From Neiella holothuriorum (GTDB lineage: Bacteria > Pseudomonadota > Gammaproteobacteria > Enterobacterales > Neiellaceae), in NCBI RefSeq assembly GCF_019457915.1, contig NZ_JAHZSS010000001.1, positions 186,001-250,000 on the forward strand: a stretch of 64,000 nt of DNA, read 5' to 3'. Made by a program: the position numbers and the translations under genes. Below, piece by piece: positions 9,934 through 19,981 of this stretch. Below the pieces are notes generated by a model, which saw only the letters and a list, made by a program, of their open reading frames with translations, was not told the origin of the DNA and searched no databases. Numbering within the stretch: position 1 is the stretch's first letter; each line of letters begins with the position of its first letter.

Positions 9934-10843
9934 ACAGCAAGCAAACGGTCAACGCGCCGCCATGGTGGCAATCGTTGGGCGGCCAAACGTTGGTAAATCA
10001 ACGTTGTTAAATCAAATTCTCGGCCAAAAAATCAGTATCACATCGAAGAAGCCACAAACTACTCGTCACCGTATTACCGGCATTTATACCGAAGGTAATG
10101 ATCAGGTGGTGTTTGTTGATACGCCGGGTTTGCACAAAGAAGAGAAGCGCGCCATTAACCGATTAATGAATCGTGCGGCGTCTTCTAGCATGACCGATAT
10201 CGAAACTGTGATCTTTTTATGCGATAGCGATCAATGGACCGATGATGATGACATGGTGGTGGAAAAGCTCAAACGCTTACCGCAGCGTGTACAAGTTATT
10301 GCCGCGATTAACAAAGCCGATCAATTTAAAGATAAGGCGCAGTTGTTACCAATATTGCAGCGCCTATCAAGCCGTATGGAATTCGATCACATCATGCCGA
10401 TCTCAGCAGAGAAAGGTGACAATGTTGATGCCTTGATGAAAATCATTATGGCCGATCTGCCGCCGTGTGAGCACTTCTTCCCAGAAGATTATGTGACCGA
10501 CCGTTCTCAGCGTTTTATGGCGGCCGAAATTGTTCGCGAAAAGCTCATGCGGTTTACGGGTGACGAACTGCCGTACAGTGTCACCGTTGAAATCGAACGT
10601 TTTGTGGTGAATGAAAAAGGCATTGCTGAGCTTAATGCGTTGGTATTGGTCGAGCGCGATTCACAAAAACGCATGGTGATTGGCAAAGGCGGAGAGAAGC
10701 TTAAAACCATTGGCCGAGAAGCTCGCCTCGATATGGAAGACTTGTTCCAGCAAAAAGTATTTTTGCAAATTTGGGTGAAAACCAAAAGTGGTTGGGCCGA
10801 TGATGAACGCGCCTTGCGCAGCTTAGGATATGGCGAGGACTAG
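9926..10843 (+). CDS. era: GTPase Era
   Basis: Era binds the 3' end of 16S rRNA and is needed for 30S ribosomal subunit maturation. The P-loop GRPNVGKST lies at about 18-26, DTPGLHKEE (G3) near 65-73 and NKAD (G4) near 129-132. The C-terminal KH domain contains [21 protein letters not shown] (about 250-270). The length of 305 fits E. coli Era (301). It overlaps rnc upstream and recO downstream. Confidence 0.98.
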   Translation: MTKQQANGQRAAMVAIVGRPNVGKSTLLNQILGQKISITSKKPQTTRHRITGIYTEGNDQVVFVDTPGLHKEEKRAINRLMNRAASSSMTDIETVIFLCDSDQWTDDDDMVVEKLKRLPQRVQVIAAINKADQFKDKAQLLPILQRLSSRMEFDHIMPISAEKGDNVDALMKIIMADLPPCEHFFPEDYVTDRSQRFMAAEIVREKLMRFTGDELPYSVTVEIERFVVNEKGIAELNALVLVERDSQKRMVIGKGGEKLKTIGREARLDMEDLFQQKVFLQIWVKTKSGWADDERALRSLGYGED

Positions 10844-11528
10844 GGCACAACTTGAGCCCGCCTATCTGCTGAGTCGGCGACCTTATCGAGAAGACTCGGC
10901 ACTTATCGACGTGCTAACCCAGCACCATGGTTTGTTGCGTTTAGTTGCTCGAGGTTTGCGCCGTAAGCGACAGCCCCTAGCAGCTATTCTTCAGCCGTTT
11001 ACGCCGTTGCTGTTGAGCTGGCAAGCCAAGTCAGAACTTGGTCAGTTACAGGCGGCAGAAACGGCTAGCGCGTCATTTCAACTGCAGGGCGACCAAACCT
11101 TAGCTGGCTTTTATTTGAATGAATTAGTGAGCCGCTTGTTAGAGCCGATGGAAGCGGCCGAGCCAGTCTTTGCATACTACGCGCAAGCGATTGATTGTTT
11201 AGCCGATCCGCAACAACGTTTAGAGCCAACGCTTCGCCGATTTGAGCATGAACTACTCAACCATCTTGGTTATGGTTTGAATGATTTGGCCCAAATAGAT
11301 CCAGATGCTTATTATCAATGGGATCCGCAACAAGGGTTATTGCAAACGGAATATCCGAGCTCGATTTTAGGCTGGCATCTACAACATATTGAACAGGCAG
11401 ATTATCAGCTGCCTGAGGTGGCAAAAGCTGCCAAAATATTAATCCGGCAGCGGCTCGAGCCGTTACTGGCAGGGCGGCCCCTGAAGAGTCGTCAGGTTTG
11501 GTTACAAATGAAAAGAGGCAAGGTGTGA
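10830..11528 (+). CDS. recO: DNA repair protein RecO
   Basis: RecO helps load RecA onto SSB-coated single-stranded DNA with RecR (and RecF). The N-terminal OB-fold is visible ([24 protein letters not shown], beginning at residue 10), followed by the [22 protein letters not shown] strand and an all-helical C-domain. The zinc-binding cysteines found in many RecO proteins are absent, as in the E. coli type. At 232 residues it is close to E. coli RecO (242). The 5' end overlaps era by 14 bases. Confidence 0.93.
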   Translation: MARTRAQLEPAYLLSRRPYREDSALIDVLTQHHGLLRLVARGLRRKRQPLAAILQPFTPLLLSWQAKSELGQLQAAETASASFQLQGDQTLAGFYLNELVSRLLEPMEAAEPVFAYYAQAIDCLADPQQRLEPTLRRFEHELLNHLGYGLNDLAQIDPDAYYQWDPQQGLLQTEYPSSILGWHLQHIEQADYQLPEVAKAAKILIRQRLEPLLAGRPLKSRQVWLQMKRGKV

Positions 11529-12286
11529 AACAAATTTACTTGGGTGTAAACATCGATCACGTCGCTACATTACGACAAGTCCGTAAAGCTGTTTATCCCG
11601 ATACCGTTCATGCAGCCAGTTTGGCTGAGCAAGCTGGTGCCGATGGTATTACCATTCATTTGCGTGAAGATCGTCGCCACATCCAAGACCGCGATGTTGA
11701 AATTCTTGCTCATACCATTAAAACCCGTATGAATCTGGAAATGGCAGCAACCGATGAAATGGTGGCTATTGCTCGCCGTATTAAACCGGAATTTGTTTGT
11801 GTCGTGCCGGAGAAACGCGAGGAGCTGACCACCGAAGGCGGTCTCGACGTCGTTGGTAATCAAGCCCGTATTGCTGAGGTTGTGGCACAACTCGCCGATG
11901 TTGGTATTAAAGTCTCATTATTTATTGATGCTGAGCCCGATCAAATTGAAGCGGCAAAAGCGGTTGGAGCGCCTTATATCGAATTACACACAGGCGCTTA
12001 TGCGGACGCCGAAGATGATCAAGCACAATTGCTTGAGCTAACCAAAATTCAGGCCGGAGCAGAGTTTGCCGACGGTTTGGGAATCAAGGTGAATGCAGGT
12101 CATGGTTTGCATTATCACAACGTCGCGCCAATTGCCGCGATCCCGCAAATTGAAGAGCTGAATATTGGACACTCGATTGTTGCCCGCGCGGTTTATTCCG
12201 GTTTGCCAGAAGCCGTAGCAACGATGAAAAAACTGATGGTTGAAGCACGTACTCAGGTGAGCATCGACGGCTCACTGGAGTTTTAA
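11525..12286 (+). CDS. pdxJ: Pyridoxine 5'-phosphate synthase
   Basis: PdxJ condenses 3-amino-2-oxopropyl phosphate with deoxyxylulose 5-phosphate to give pyridoxine 5'-phosphate. The N-terminal signature [16 protein letters not shown] is at residues 5-20, and [17 protein letters not shown] near 42-58 holds active-site residues. I chose the GTG at 11525, which overlaps the recO TGA and has an AGAGG-type ribosome site. A longer frame from 11498 would add nine residues with no support. The resulting 253 residues compare with 243 in E. coli. Confidence 0.97.
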   Translation: MKQIYLGVNIDHVATLRQVRKAVYPDTVHAASLAEQAGADGITIHLREDRRHIQDRDVEILAHTIKTRMNLEMAATDEMVAIARRIKPEFVCVVPEKREELTTEGGLDVVGNQARIAEVVAQLADVGIKVSLFIDAEPDQIEAAKAVGAPYIELHTGAYADAEDDQAQLLELTKIQAGAEFADGLGIKVNAGHGLHYHNVAPIAAIPQIEELNIGHSIVARAVYSGLPEAVATMKKLMVEARTQVSIDGSLEF

Positions 12287-12296
12287 GACCTACCTC

Positions 12297-12707
12297 ATGG
12301 CTATTGTTGGGATTGGTAATGACTTAGTCGAAATTGCTCGTATAGAGCAGGTTCTGGCGCGCACACCTGAGCGCTTTGCTGCGCGCATCTTAACGGCGTC
12401 TGAGCTAAGTCAATTCCAACAACACAAACAGCCCGCCCGCTTTTTAGCAAAACGCTTTGCGGCTAAAGAAGCCGCGGCCAAGGCAATTGGCACTGGCATT
12501 GCTGCGGGTGTGACCTTTCAAGATTTTGAAGTGACCAACGACGCCGCTGGACGCCCGCTATTGAGTCTTTCGGGGCAAGCAAAAACGCTAGCGAACCAAC
12601 GTGGGGTTAGCGCGTGTTGGTTAAGTTTGTCAGATGAACGCCACTACGCGTTGGCAACGGTGGTGCTTGAGTCGGTTAGCCCCGGGGGCGGAGAATCGAT
12701 CAACTGA
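12297..12707 (+). CDS. acpS: Holo-[acyl-carrier-protein] synthase
   Basis: AcpS transfers 4'-phosphopantetheine from coenzyme A to apo-ACP for fatty acid synthesis. The first signature GIGNDLVEIARIE is at 5-17, with the metal-binding Asp. The second, RFLAKRFAAKEAAAKAIGTG, is near 45-64. E. coli AcpS has 126 residues, and this product is 136. Its last 64 bases overlap the 3' end of barA on the opposite strand, so the C-terminal ten or so residues share coding sequence with the end of the histidine kinase. Confidence 0.96.
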   Translation: MAIVGIGNDLVEIARIEQVLARTPERFAARILTASELSQFQQHKQPARFLAKRFAAKEAAAKAIGTGIAAGVTFQDFEVTNDAAGRPLLSLSGQAKTLANQRGVSACWLSLSDERHYALATVVLESVSPGGGESIN

Positions 12708-15403
12708 GTTAGTAAGTCGAACATTTCGAAGTACTCCGGCTCAACCTCCTCTAATGAATACTGCTGTTTTAGAATTCCCTCGACAGCAGCCACAATCGCC
12801 TTCAACTTTGGTACCCCGGCATAGCAACATGCGCCATGTAAGCGGTGCACTTGGGCGGCTAGCTCTTTCTTATCTTTTGCTTGCCATGCCTGTTCTATCG
12901 CTCGACGTGATTGAGGCAGTGATTCAATTAGTAGAGCCAACATGTCTTTTGCTAAATCTTCACGGCCACCGGCTTGTGCTAGCGCTTGTTGCCAGTCAAT
13001 CAGCGGGTGTTGTAGCTCTTGGGGTTGTTGATTTTGATGTTTAAATTTATGCCAGTGTTGAAGAATATTATCGAGTAAATTCTCTTCGATTGGCTTGGTC
13101 AGGTAGTCGTCCATGCCGCTGGCGAGCAAGTTGGCTTTTTCTTCTGGTAGCGCGTGGGCCGTCACCGCAACCACAGGCGTTTGTTTATTGGCGTCGCTCT
13201 CGCGAATTGTTGTTGTGGCTGTGACGCCATCAATATTGGGCATCTGAATGTCCATAAAAATGATATCGAAGGATTCTGTTTCAGCCATAGCGATGGCTTG
13301 CTCACCATTATTGGCCATGGCCACTTGCGCTACTTTCTCCTTCAATAACGTCACAATCAGCTTGAGGTTAGCGGCATTGTCATCCACAGCGAGCACTTTC
13401 AATGGCATTTTTTCAGGCTCTTTTGGCTGACTGATTTGCGCTGGGTACGTTGCCGTTGTACGCGTCATCCGCTGCATTGAGTCGAGCATACGGTTACTCA
13501 CAATGGGTTTGCGCAGATGACTGATAAACATGCCTTCAAATGTGTCTAAATGGCCAATTTCATGCTGGCTGGAAACCGCAGACATTAGTACCGCGTGGCG
13601 CGTGATCCGGCTTAAATAAGCCAATTGCTGTTGCAGCTCATGGGCATCGAATTCATCGACGGCCAGCATCACGTAGTCGTATTTTACTTGCCGTTGAATA
13701 AGAGACTGCCATTGCTGCTTGCTACGACATGGTGTGACGTTCATGAGCCAATCGTGCATTGGCGTTTCAATACTCTCTAAAGCATGGGGCTGCGGTTCGT
13801 AAACCAGAGCCGTTTTGCTGGCCAGCATTTCTGATTGACTGTGATCGCCCAACGCAATCGGGCTTAAGCGGCAGCAGAACGTACACCAAAAGTAAGCGCC
13901 TTTGTTGAGTTCACTTTCAAGGCCAATGTCGCCACCCATTTCTGCCAACAAGCGTTTGGTGATCACCAAGCCTAAACCTGTACCACCAAAGCGGCGCGAA
14001 ATGCTGGCGTCAGCCTGTGCGAAGGCTTGGAATAGTGCTTGCTGCTGATCGTGTGAAATGCCAACGCCGCTGTCACGTACTTCGAGCTTGAGGAATATGT
14101 TGTCGCCTCGCAATTGCTCTACGCTAATGCGAATGACCACGCTGCCTTGCTCGGTAAATTTAATGGCATTACCCACCAAATTGGTGACTACTTGCTTGAT
14201 ACGAAGTGCGTCACCAAGTAAATCATCCGGAACTTTATCATCGATGATAAAGGCGAAATCCAACCCTTTATGGTGTGCTGTTGGCGCGAGTAACTGCATT
14301 ACTTCATCAACCGCATCACGCAAAATAAACGGCACTTGCTCTAATGTGAGTTTGCCGGCTTCAAGCTTGGATAAATCGAGAATGTCATTGATGATGCCCA
14401 GTAAGTTTTTGGCCGAGTTATCAATGGTCATTACCTGATCAAATTGCGAGCTGGTGAGTGATGTTTTCAATAATTGGCGAGAAAATCCGAGTACACCATT
14501 GAGCGGAGTACGCAGCTCGTGGCTCATATTGGCAAGGAATTCGGTTTTGACCCGAGCCGCTTCCTGTGCCCGACGTTTAGCCAAGTCGAGCTCAACGTTT
14601 TGAATTTCAATTTGTTCTAAGGTTTGGCGCAAATCACCGGTGGCCTGCTCAACGTTACTTTGCATTTCCAGGTGATACTCAGAAATAGATTTGGCCATGG
14701 CGTTAATGCCATTTTTCAGATCATCGAGCTCGCCAATATGTTGGCCTTCTAACCGAGTTTCCAGTTTACCTTTGCGAATATCATCAATGGCTTTCACCAT
14801 TTCGCTAATGGGTTTGGTCACTTTGCGCACCAACCGAATGGTGAACAGTAAACAAGCCGCAATGCCAAGCAGCACAATTAAAAAGGTATAAAACGCAGCT
14901 CGGTGTTGGTCGAGCGTTGCCGCCGAGCGGTCGAGCTGAACAACCAAGTAGCCTAGTGGCGCAGGTGGCTGGCCAATATTCTGTTGCGCAGAACTTAAGA
15001 TAGGTGCGCGCAATGTGACGCTGGTGCGGCCATAACTGACGTCGGTGCCTTCCGGAATCGCTTGGCCGGGCTTTAGCCGAAAGGAATCAAACTGACGATG
15101 AAAATTTGAAGTGACAAAGACTTCATGATCGGGAGTAAAGACGGTTATGGCGCGAATCGCAGGCGTATGTTTGCGGTGAGTAACACTCAGTAATCGCATT
15201 AACCGCTCACGATCATTGCTCACCAAGCCTTGTTCCGCGGCAATCGTCAGGGGCTCAACGATATTGGCGCCTTCTTCAACCAATTGTCGCTCAAGTTGCT
15301 CAAAGCGAGAGACGGTAAAGTAGCTGCCGAGCAACAAGCTGACCAACACCGTAGGTGCCAGTGACAGTAAGATTACCCAAGTGCGCAGGCCGTACTTTGT
15401 CAT
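12644..15403 (-). CDS. barA: Hybrid sensor histidine kinase BarA
   Basis: BarA is the membrane tripartite kinase that phosphorylates UvrY (GacA) and drives the CsrA-sRNA switch. In order: TM1 about 9-30, periplasmic sensor about 31-170, TM2 about 172-190, HAMP about 190-243, HisKA with NMSHELRTPLNG (His295), HATPase with NLVGNAIKFT, DSGVGI and GGTGLGLVI, a degenerate receiver-like segment about 525-645, a receiver with VDDN and the phospho-acceptor Asp718 (IIFMDIQMP), and an Hpt domain with HRLHG (His853). At 919 residues it matches E. coli BarA (918). It sits next to rlmD and relA, as in E. coli. The 3' end overlaps acpS. Confidence 0.95.
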   Translation of the reverse strand: MTKYGLRTWVILLSLAPTVLVSLLLGSYFTVSRFEQLERQLVEEGANIVEPLTIAAEQGLVSNDRERLMRLLSVTHRKHTPAIRAITVFTPDHEVFVTSNFHRQFDSFRLKPGQAIPEGTDVSYGRTSVTLRAPILSSAQQNIGQPPAPLGYLVVQLDRSAATLDQHRAAFYTFLIVLLGIAACLLFTIRLVRKVTKPISEMVKAIDDIRKGKLETRLEGQHIGELDDLKNGINAMAKSISEYHLEMQSNVEQATGDLRQTLEQIEIQNVELDLAKRRAQEAARVKTEFLANMSHELRTPLNGVLGFSRQLLKTSLTSSQFDQVMTIDNSAKNLLGIINDILDLSKLEAGKLTLEQVPFILRDAVDEVMQLLAPTAHHKGLDFAFIIDDKVPDDLLGDALRIKQVVTNLVGNAIKFTEQGSVVIRISVEQLRGDNIFLKLEVRDSGVGISHDQQQALFQAFAQADASISRRFGGTGLGLVITKRLLAEMGGDIGLESELNKGAYFWCTFCCRLSPIALGDHSQSEMLASKTALVYEPQPHALESIETPMHDWLMNVTPCRSKQQWQSLIQRQVKYDYVMLAVDEFDAHELQQQLAYLSRITRHAVLMSAVSSQHEIGHLDTFEGMFISHLRKPIVSNRMLDSMQRMTRTTATYPAQISQPKEPEKMPLKVLAVDDNAANLKLIVTLLKEKVAQVAMANNGEQAIAMAETESFDIIFMDIQMPNIDGVTATTTIRESDANKQTPVVAVTAHALPEEKANLLASGMDDYLTKPIEENLLDNILQHWHKFKHQNQQPQELQHPLIDWQQALAQAGGREDLAKDMLALLIESLPQSRRAIEQAWQAKDKKELAAQVHRLHGACCYAGVPKLKAIVAAVEGILKQQYSLEEVEPEYFEMFDLLTQLIDSPPPGLTDSSTTVANA

Positions 15404-15515
15404 GGAGTTGGTTTGTGGGACAATTCGTGAAAATGATGAGGGCTATAATGACACAGCTATCTTCGTTTGCACAATTTGTGCCCCCATTCTGTCTTTTTGC
15501 TCACTGCTGGTAACT

Positions 15516-16796
15516 ATGGCCAACTTTTTTACTCCTAAGAAAACACAAACGAACAAACTTTTTCAATGTCACCTCAATGAGTTAGATAGTCATGCTCAAG
15601 GCGTTGGTCACTGGCAGAATCGGGTGGTGTTTGTTGCCGGAGGCCTACCCGGTGAACGAGTGCAGGTGCAAGCGAAGGTGCCGTCAAAGGGGCCAATAAA
15701 AGCCGTCGTTAAAAATATATCTCAGCCATCAGAGTATCGAGCGGAGCCGGTTTGTCGCCATTATGGTCACTGTGGTGGTTGCCGTTTGCAACACGCAAAG
15801 GCTAAACAGCAAATCATCTTCAAGCAGCAATCACTGCAACGTATGCTGGCAAAGCGCCAGATTGAAATTGATGACTGGGCGCCACCAATTACCAGTGATC
15901 ACGATTTGGGCTACCGAATTAAAGCTCGTTTAGCGGTCGACGCTCGTAAGCAAATCAAATTGGGGTTTCGCCATGTTGAACGGCAGTCTGTGGTGGCCAT
16001 CAATCAGTGTCCGATCTTGCATCCAAAACTTGAACAATTGCTTAACCCATTGACCGAACTGATCGGAGCGCTGCAAGACCGAACGGCTATTGGTCATGTA
16101 GAGCTACTGCTGAACGACCAACATCCGGCAATTTGGTTGCATCGCAAAGGCGAGTGGGCCGAGCAAGACTGGCAGCAGATTGAACAGTGGTGTGAAGCGC
16201 ACCAAGTGCAATGGCTAGCCGATGATAGTGAGCTGAGTTACTTATTGGCAGATTTTGATGTCACCATCGGTTATCGCCGCAGCCATTTTATTCAAAGCAA
16301 TCGTGCTGTGAACCAACGGATGGTGGCGCAAGCGATTGAATGGCTTGCGCTTGATGGCTCGGAAACCGTATTGGATTTGTTTTGTGGGGCGGGTAATTTC
16401 AGCTTACCGCTGGCAAAACGGGCTAACCAGGTGATGGGTGTTGAAGGTGTGGCGGCCATGGTACTGCAAGCGACTAAAAATGCCGCGAGCAACAAAATGA
16501 CCAATGCCAAATTCTATCACGCCGACTTAAGTGAACGATTCGATCAACAAGCTTGGTGGCAGCCGGTTGATGTGGTGTTGCTCGACCCTGCCCGAGCTGG
16601 TGCCGAACAAGTTGTCACGCAGCTCCATCACAGTGGCGCGAGTAAGGTTCTTTATGTCAGTTGTAATCCGGCAACCTTGGTGCGAGATGCTGCCATTCTT
16701 AACCAGCATGGTTATCTAGCTGAAAAAGCCGGTGTGATGGATATGTTTCCGCACACCCACCACCTTGAATCCATGATCTTGTTCAGTAAGAATTAG
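15516..16796 (+). CDS. rlmD: 23S rRNA (uracil-1939-C5) methyltransferase RlmD
   Basis: RlmD methylates U1939 of 23S rRNA using S-adenosylmethionine. A TRAM domain occupies about 15-75. The Fe-S cluster cysteines appear as CRHYGHCGGC (CX5CX2C, near 80-89) with a fourth Cys in NQCPIL. The methyltransferase core shows DLFCGAGNFSLPLA, and the catalytic Cys is in SCNPATLVRD near the C terminus. I chose the ATG at 15516, which gives 426 residues (E. coli 433). The frame is open back to 15381, but that stretch overlaps the barA start and lacks family similarity. Confidence 0.96.
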   Translation: MANFFTPKKTQTNKLFQCHLNELDSHAQGVGHWQNRVVFVAGGLPGERVQVQAKVPSKGPIKAVVKNISQPSEYRAEPVCRHYGHCGGCRLQHAKAKQQIIFKQQSLQRMLAKRQIEIDDWAPPITSDHDLGYRIKARLAVDARKQIKLGFRHVERQSVVAINQCPILHPKLEQLLNPLTELIGALQDRTAIGHVELLLNDQHPAIWLHRKGEWAEQDWQQIEQWCEAHQVQWLADDSELSYLLADFDVTIGYRRSHFIQSNRAVNQRMVAQAIEWLALDGSETVLDLFCGAGNFSLPLAKRANQVMGVEGVAAMVLQATKNAASNKMTNAKFYHADLSERFDQQAWWQPVDVVLLDPARAGAEQVVTQLHHSGASKVLYVSCNPATLVRDAAILNQHGYLAEKAGVMDMFPHTHHLESMILFSKN

Positions 16797-16866
16797 AGGC
16801 TCGGCTCGAGCCTTCTGTTTTTTATCGATTCACACGAGTCGCCGTTTATATCCGAGGGAGTTTCAC

Positions 16867-19053
16867 ATGGTTTCGGTGCGTCAGGCACACCAACAGAGCA
16901 TCGTTTCCACTGCCGAATGGTTGGCAGGGTTGCCGCTGGCCAACAATGCCCAAGTTCAGCGTTTAGGCGAGGTATATCAGCTTATTTCTGAACAGTCTGG
17001 TGTTAGCCATGACAGTGACTTGCTCCGCCAAGGGCGAGAGATGGTCGAGATTCTGTTGTCCCTCAATATGGATATCGACACCTTGTTGGCTGCCATGATG
17101 GTGCCACTGGTCCAAGCTAACGTCATCGAACGGCAATCTATCGAAGAACATTTCGGCGCTGATATTAATAGCCTGATTCAGCACGTCGACACCATGGATG
17201 CCATTAGTACCCTGCATAACCAGAGCGAAAGTGCTTCGCCCGCGCAAGTCGACAAGCTGCGCCGTATGTTGCTAGCCATGGCTGAAGATGTGCGCGCTGT
17301 GGTGATCAAGCTCGCCTCGCAAATCTGCTATTTACGATCCGTTAAAAATGCTGATGAAGACACCAGGGTCATGGTGGCTCGGCAAACCTCAACCATTTAT
17401 GCGCCGCTGGCGAACCGCTTGGGAATAGGCCAACTCAAGTGGGAGCTTGAAGACTACGCCTTTCGTTACCAGCATCCTGAAACGTACAAGCAAATTGCCA
17501 AGCAACTGAAAGAGAAGCGGCTTGACCGTGAGCGCTACATTACCGAGTTTGTTTCAGCGCTAGAGCAAGCGCTGGAAAAAGAAGGCATCAGCGCTGATGT
17601 TCAGGGGCGACCAAAGCATATCTACAGCATTTGGAAAAAAATGCAGCGCAAGCATTTAACGTTTGATCGCCTATTTGATGTTCGCGCGGTACGGATCCTG
17701 ACCGATGAACTGCAAGACTGTTATGGCGCACTGGGTGTAGTACATACCAACTGGAAGCACCTGGCGAAAGAGTTTGATGATTATGTGGCCACGCCAAAGC
17801 CCAATGGTTATCGCTCGATTCATACGGTTGTGATTGGCCCTGAAGGCAAGAATGTTGAAATTCAAATTCGTACCCACGACATGCACGAAGACTCAGAGCT
17901 AGGTGTAGCAGCACACTGGAAATATAAAGAAGGTGGCGCCGCCGGCAGCAAATATGAAGAGCGAATCGCTTGGCTAAGGAAAATTCTCGCCTGGCAAGAT
18001 GATGTTGCCGAAAGTGGTGATTTGGCAGAAGAGCTGCGTAATCAAGTGGTGGAAGACCGGGTTTATGTGTTTACCCCCAATGGTGATGTTGTTGACCTGC
18101 CGGCAGGCTCTACGCCCCTTGATTTTGCCTATTATGTGCATTCGCAAGTCGGTAATCGCTGCATTGGCGCTAAGGTTGACGGTCGCATAGTACCGTTTAC
18201 TTATCAGCTGCAAAGTGGAGACCGAGTTGAAATTCTAACGGCCAAAAATGGCAAGCCTAGCCGGGACTGGCTCAACCCTAACATGGGCTACATTAATTCC
18301 GCCCGTGCTCGCGCCAAGGTCCAACATTGGTTTAAGTTGCAAGACAAAGACTCCAACCTGCAAGCGGGTAAAGAACTGTTAGAAGCTGAGCTGGCCAAGG
18401 TCAATATCGATTCCAAGCACATTGATCTCGCGGTGAAGCGGTTCAATGTCAATAAAGTTGAAGATTTACAAGCGGCCATTGGTGGAGGCGACATTCGCCT
18501 CAACCAGGTGATCAACTTTTTGCAAAGCCAGCTCCACAAACCCAGTGATGAAGAGCTAGCCGAGCGGCTCATTAAACGCACCAACCATACCGCTAAAAAA
18601 CCAAGTAAAGATGCGGTGGTGGTTGATGGTGTTGGAAATTTGATGACTAACATTGCCCGTTGCTGTCAGCCCGTACCTGGCGACGCCATTGGTGGTTACA
18701 TTACCCAAGGGCGGGGGATTTCGGTTCACCGCAATGACTGCGAACAATTTCATGACTTGCTCGAAGCCCATCCTGAGCGAGTGATTGATGTGCGCTGGGG
18801 CGAAAACTACTCCGGTGGCTATGCCATTACGATTCGCATTGTGGCGATGGATCGCAGCGGCTTACTTCGCGACATTACAACCTTGCTGGCCAATGAAAAA
18901 ATTAACGTGATGGGCATGAAAACGCGCTCTAACGCAACGGATCAAACGGCTATCATCGACATGGATGTGGAAATCTACAACCTCGATACGGTGTCGCGCA
19001 TCTTGACGCGTATTGGCCAACTCAACGGCGTGGTAGAAACACGGCGACTGTAA
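16867..19053 (+). CDS. relA: GTP pyrophosphokinase RelA ((p)ppGpp synthetase)
   Basis: RelA makes (p)ppGpp on stalled ribosomes during amino-acid starvation. Domains are an inactive HD-like N-domain (about 45-190, HD residues not intact), a synthetase domain about 230-385 with GRPKHIYSIWKKMQRK, FDVRAVRI and the RelA-type acidic EFDDYVATPKPNGYRSIHT, a TGS domain (about 395-460, VYVFTPNGDVVDLPAGSTPLDFA), a zinc-finger-like region with ARCCQPVPGD, and an ACT/RRM domain at the end. At 728 residues it is close to E. coli RelA (744). mazG follows after 14 bases, as in E. coli. Confidence 0.97.
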   Translation: MVSVRQAHQQSIVSTAEWLAGLPLANNAQVQRLGEVYQLISEQSGVSHDSDLLRQGREMVEILLSLNMDIDTLLAAMMVPLVQANVIERQSIEEHFGADINSLIQHVDTMDAISTLHNQSESASPAQVDKLRRMLLAMAEDVRAVVIKLASQICYLRSVKNADEDTRVMVARQTSTIYAPLANRLGIGQLKWELEDYAFRYQHPETYKQIAKQLKEKRLDRERYITEFVSALEQALEKEGISADVQGRPKHIYSIWKKMQRKHLTFDRLFDVRAVRILTDELQDCYGALGVVHTNWKHLAKEFDDYVATPKPNGYRSIHTVVIGPEGKNVEIQIRTHDMHEDSELGVAAHWKYKEGGAAGSKYEERIAWLRKILAWQDDVAESGDLAEELRNQVVEDRVYVFTPNGDVVDLPAGSTPLDFAYYVHSQVGNRCIGAKVDGRIVPFTYQLQSGDRVEILTAKNGKPSRDWLNPNMGYINSARARAKVQHWFKLQDKDSNLQAGKELLEAELAKVNIDSKHIDLAVKRFNVNKVEDLQAAIGGGDIRLNQVINFLQSQLHKPSDEELAERLIKRTNHTAKKPSKDAVVVDGVGNLMTNIARCCQPVPGDAIGGYITQGRGISVHRNDCEQFHDLLEAHPERVIDVRWGENYSGGYAITIRIVAMDRSGLLRDITTLLANEKINVMGMKTRSNATDQTAIIDMDVEIYNLDTVSRILTRIGQLNGVVETRRL

Positions 19054-19067
19054 AAACGGAGAACACC

Positions 19068-19880
19068 GTGAGTCAACCTAGCTCAATTCAACAATTGCTC
19101 GACATCATGGCCAAGCTGCGTGATCCCAACGGTGGTTGCCCTTGGGATATCAAACAAGACTTCGACAGCATTGTGCCGTACACCATTGAAGAAGCCTACG
19201 AAGTGGCTGATGCTATCGAGCAGCGTGACTTTGACGAATTGCGCCTAGAACTCGGCGATTTGCTGTTACAAGTGGTATTTCATGCGCAGATGGCCAAAGA
19301 GCAGCAGTTATTCGATTTTAATGATGTGGTGGCAGGCATTAATGAAAAATTGATCCGCCGTCACCCTCATGTTTTCGGCGCCAAAGAGTTTGCTGATGAG
19401 GCCGCGGTACACGCCAATTGGGAAGCTGAAAAACAAAAAGAGCGGGCTGCCAAAGGCGGCAACGATCAGCAAGAAAAATTACTCGATTCAGTAACCTTAG
19501 GCTTACCAGCGTTAAGCCGAGCTCATAAGCTGCAGAAAAAAGCCTCAAAAGTCGGTTTTGATTGGCCAACACCAGAGCCGGTATTTGAAAAAATCAAAGA
19601 GGAGGTCGACGAAGTTGCTGACGAGCTTGCCGCGACGCCGATCGACCAATCAAAGCTCGAAGCTGAAATTGGCGATTTACTGTTTGCGGTGGTGAATTTA
19701 GCGCGCCATCACCAAATTGATCCTGAACACGCGCTGCGTGTCAGCAACCGAAGCTTCGAGCAGCGCTTTGGTTTTATTGAACAAACCCTAACTGCCGAAG
19801 GACGCTCATTTGAGGATAGTAGCTTGGCTGAGATGGATGCGTTATGGCGAGAAGCGAAAAGGCACTTTAAAAACAAATAA
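19068..19880 (+). CDS. mazG: Nucleoside triphosphate pyrophosphohydrolase MazG
   Basis: MazG hydrolyses NTPs to NMPs and pyrophosphate and can lower (p)ppGpp-linked effects. Two MazG folds are present. The first begins with GGCPWDIKQDF and TIEEAYEVADAI (metal-binding EExxE near 36-40, 57-60). The second contains EEVDEVADEL and LEAEIGDLLFAVVNLARHH near 200-220. The length is 270 (E. coli 263). The GTG start at 19068 is preceded by GGAG. It is cotranscribed with relA. Unlike E. coli, pyrG is not adjacent: two reversed genes intervene. Confidence 0.96.
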   Translation: MSQPSSIQQLLDIMAKLRDPNGGCPWDIKQDFDSIVPYTIEEAYEVADAIEQRDFDELRLELGDLLLQVVFHAQMAKEQQLFDFNDVVAGINEKLIRRHPHVFGAKEFADEAAVHANWEAEKQKERAAKGGNDQQEKLLDSVTLGLPALSRAHKLQKKASKVGFDWPTPEPVFEKIKEEVDEVADELAATPIDQSKLEAEIGDLLFAVVNLARHHQIDPEHALRVSNRSFEQRFGFIEQTLTAEGRSFEDSSLAEMDALWREAKRHFKNK

Positions 19881-19981
19881 AACTGGCATCTAGCAATCAA
19901 TCCCACCGTGCTGAAATTCAGCTAATGCATCTGCTTGGACTTGTCGTCTTAGAGGCTAAAGACCGACTGACGCGAACTGGC

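Noticed and set aside
12634-13044. 136-codon plus-strand frame over the barA 3' end
   Set aside because: It is antisense to the conserved Hpt and receiver coding region of barA and has no family resemblance.
14058-14438. 126-codon plus-strand frame inside barA
   Set aside because: Antisense shadow of the conserved kinase core; no start signal.
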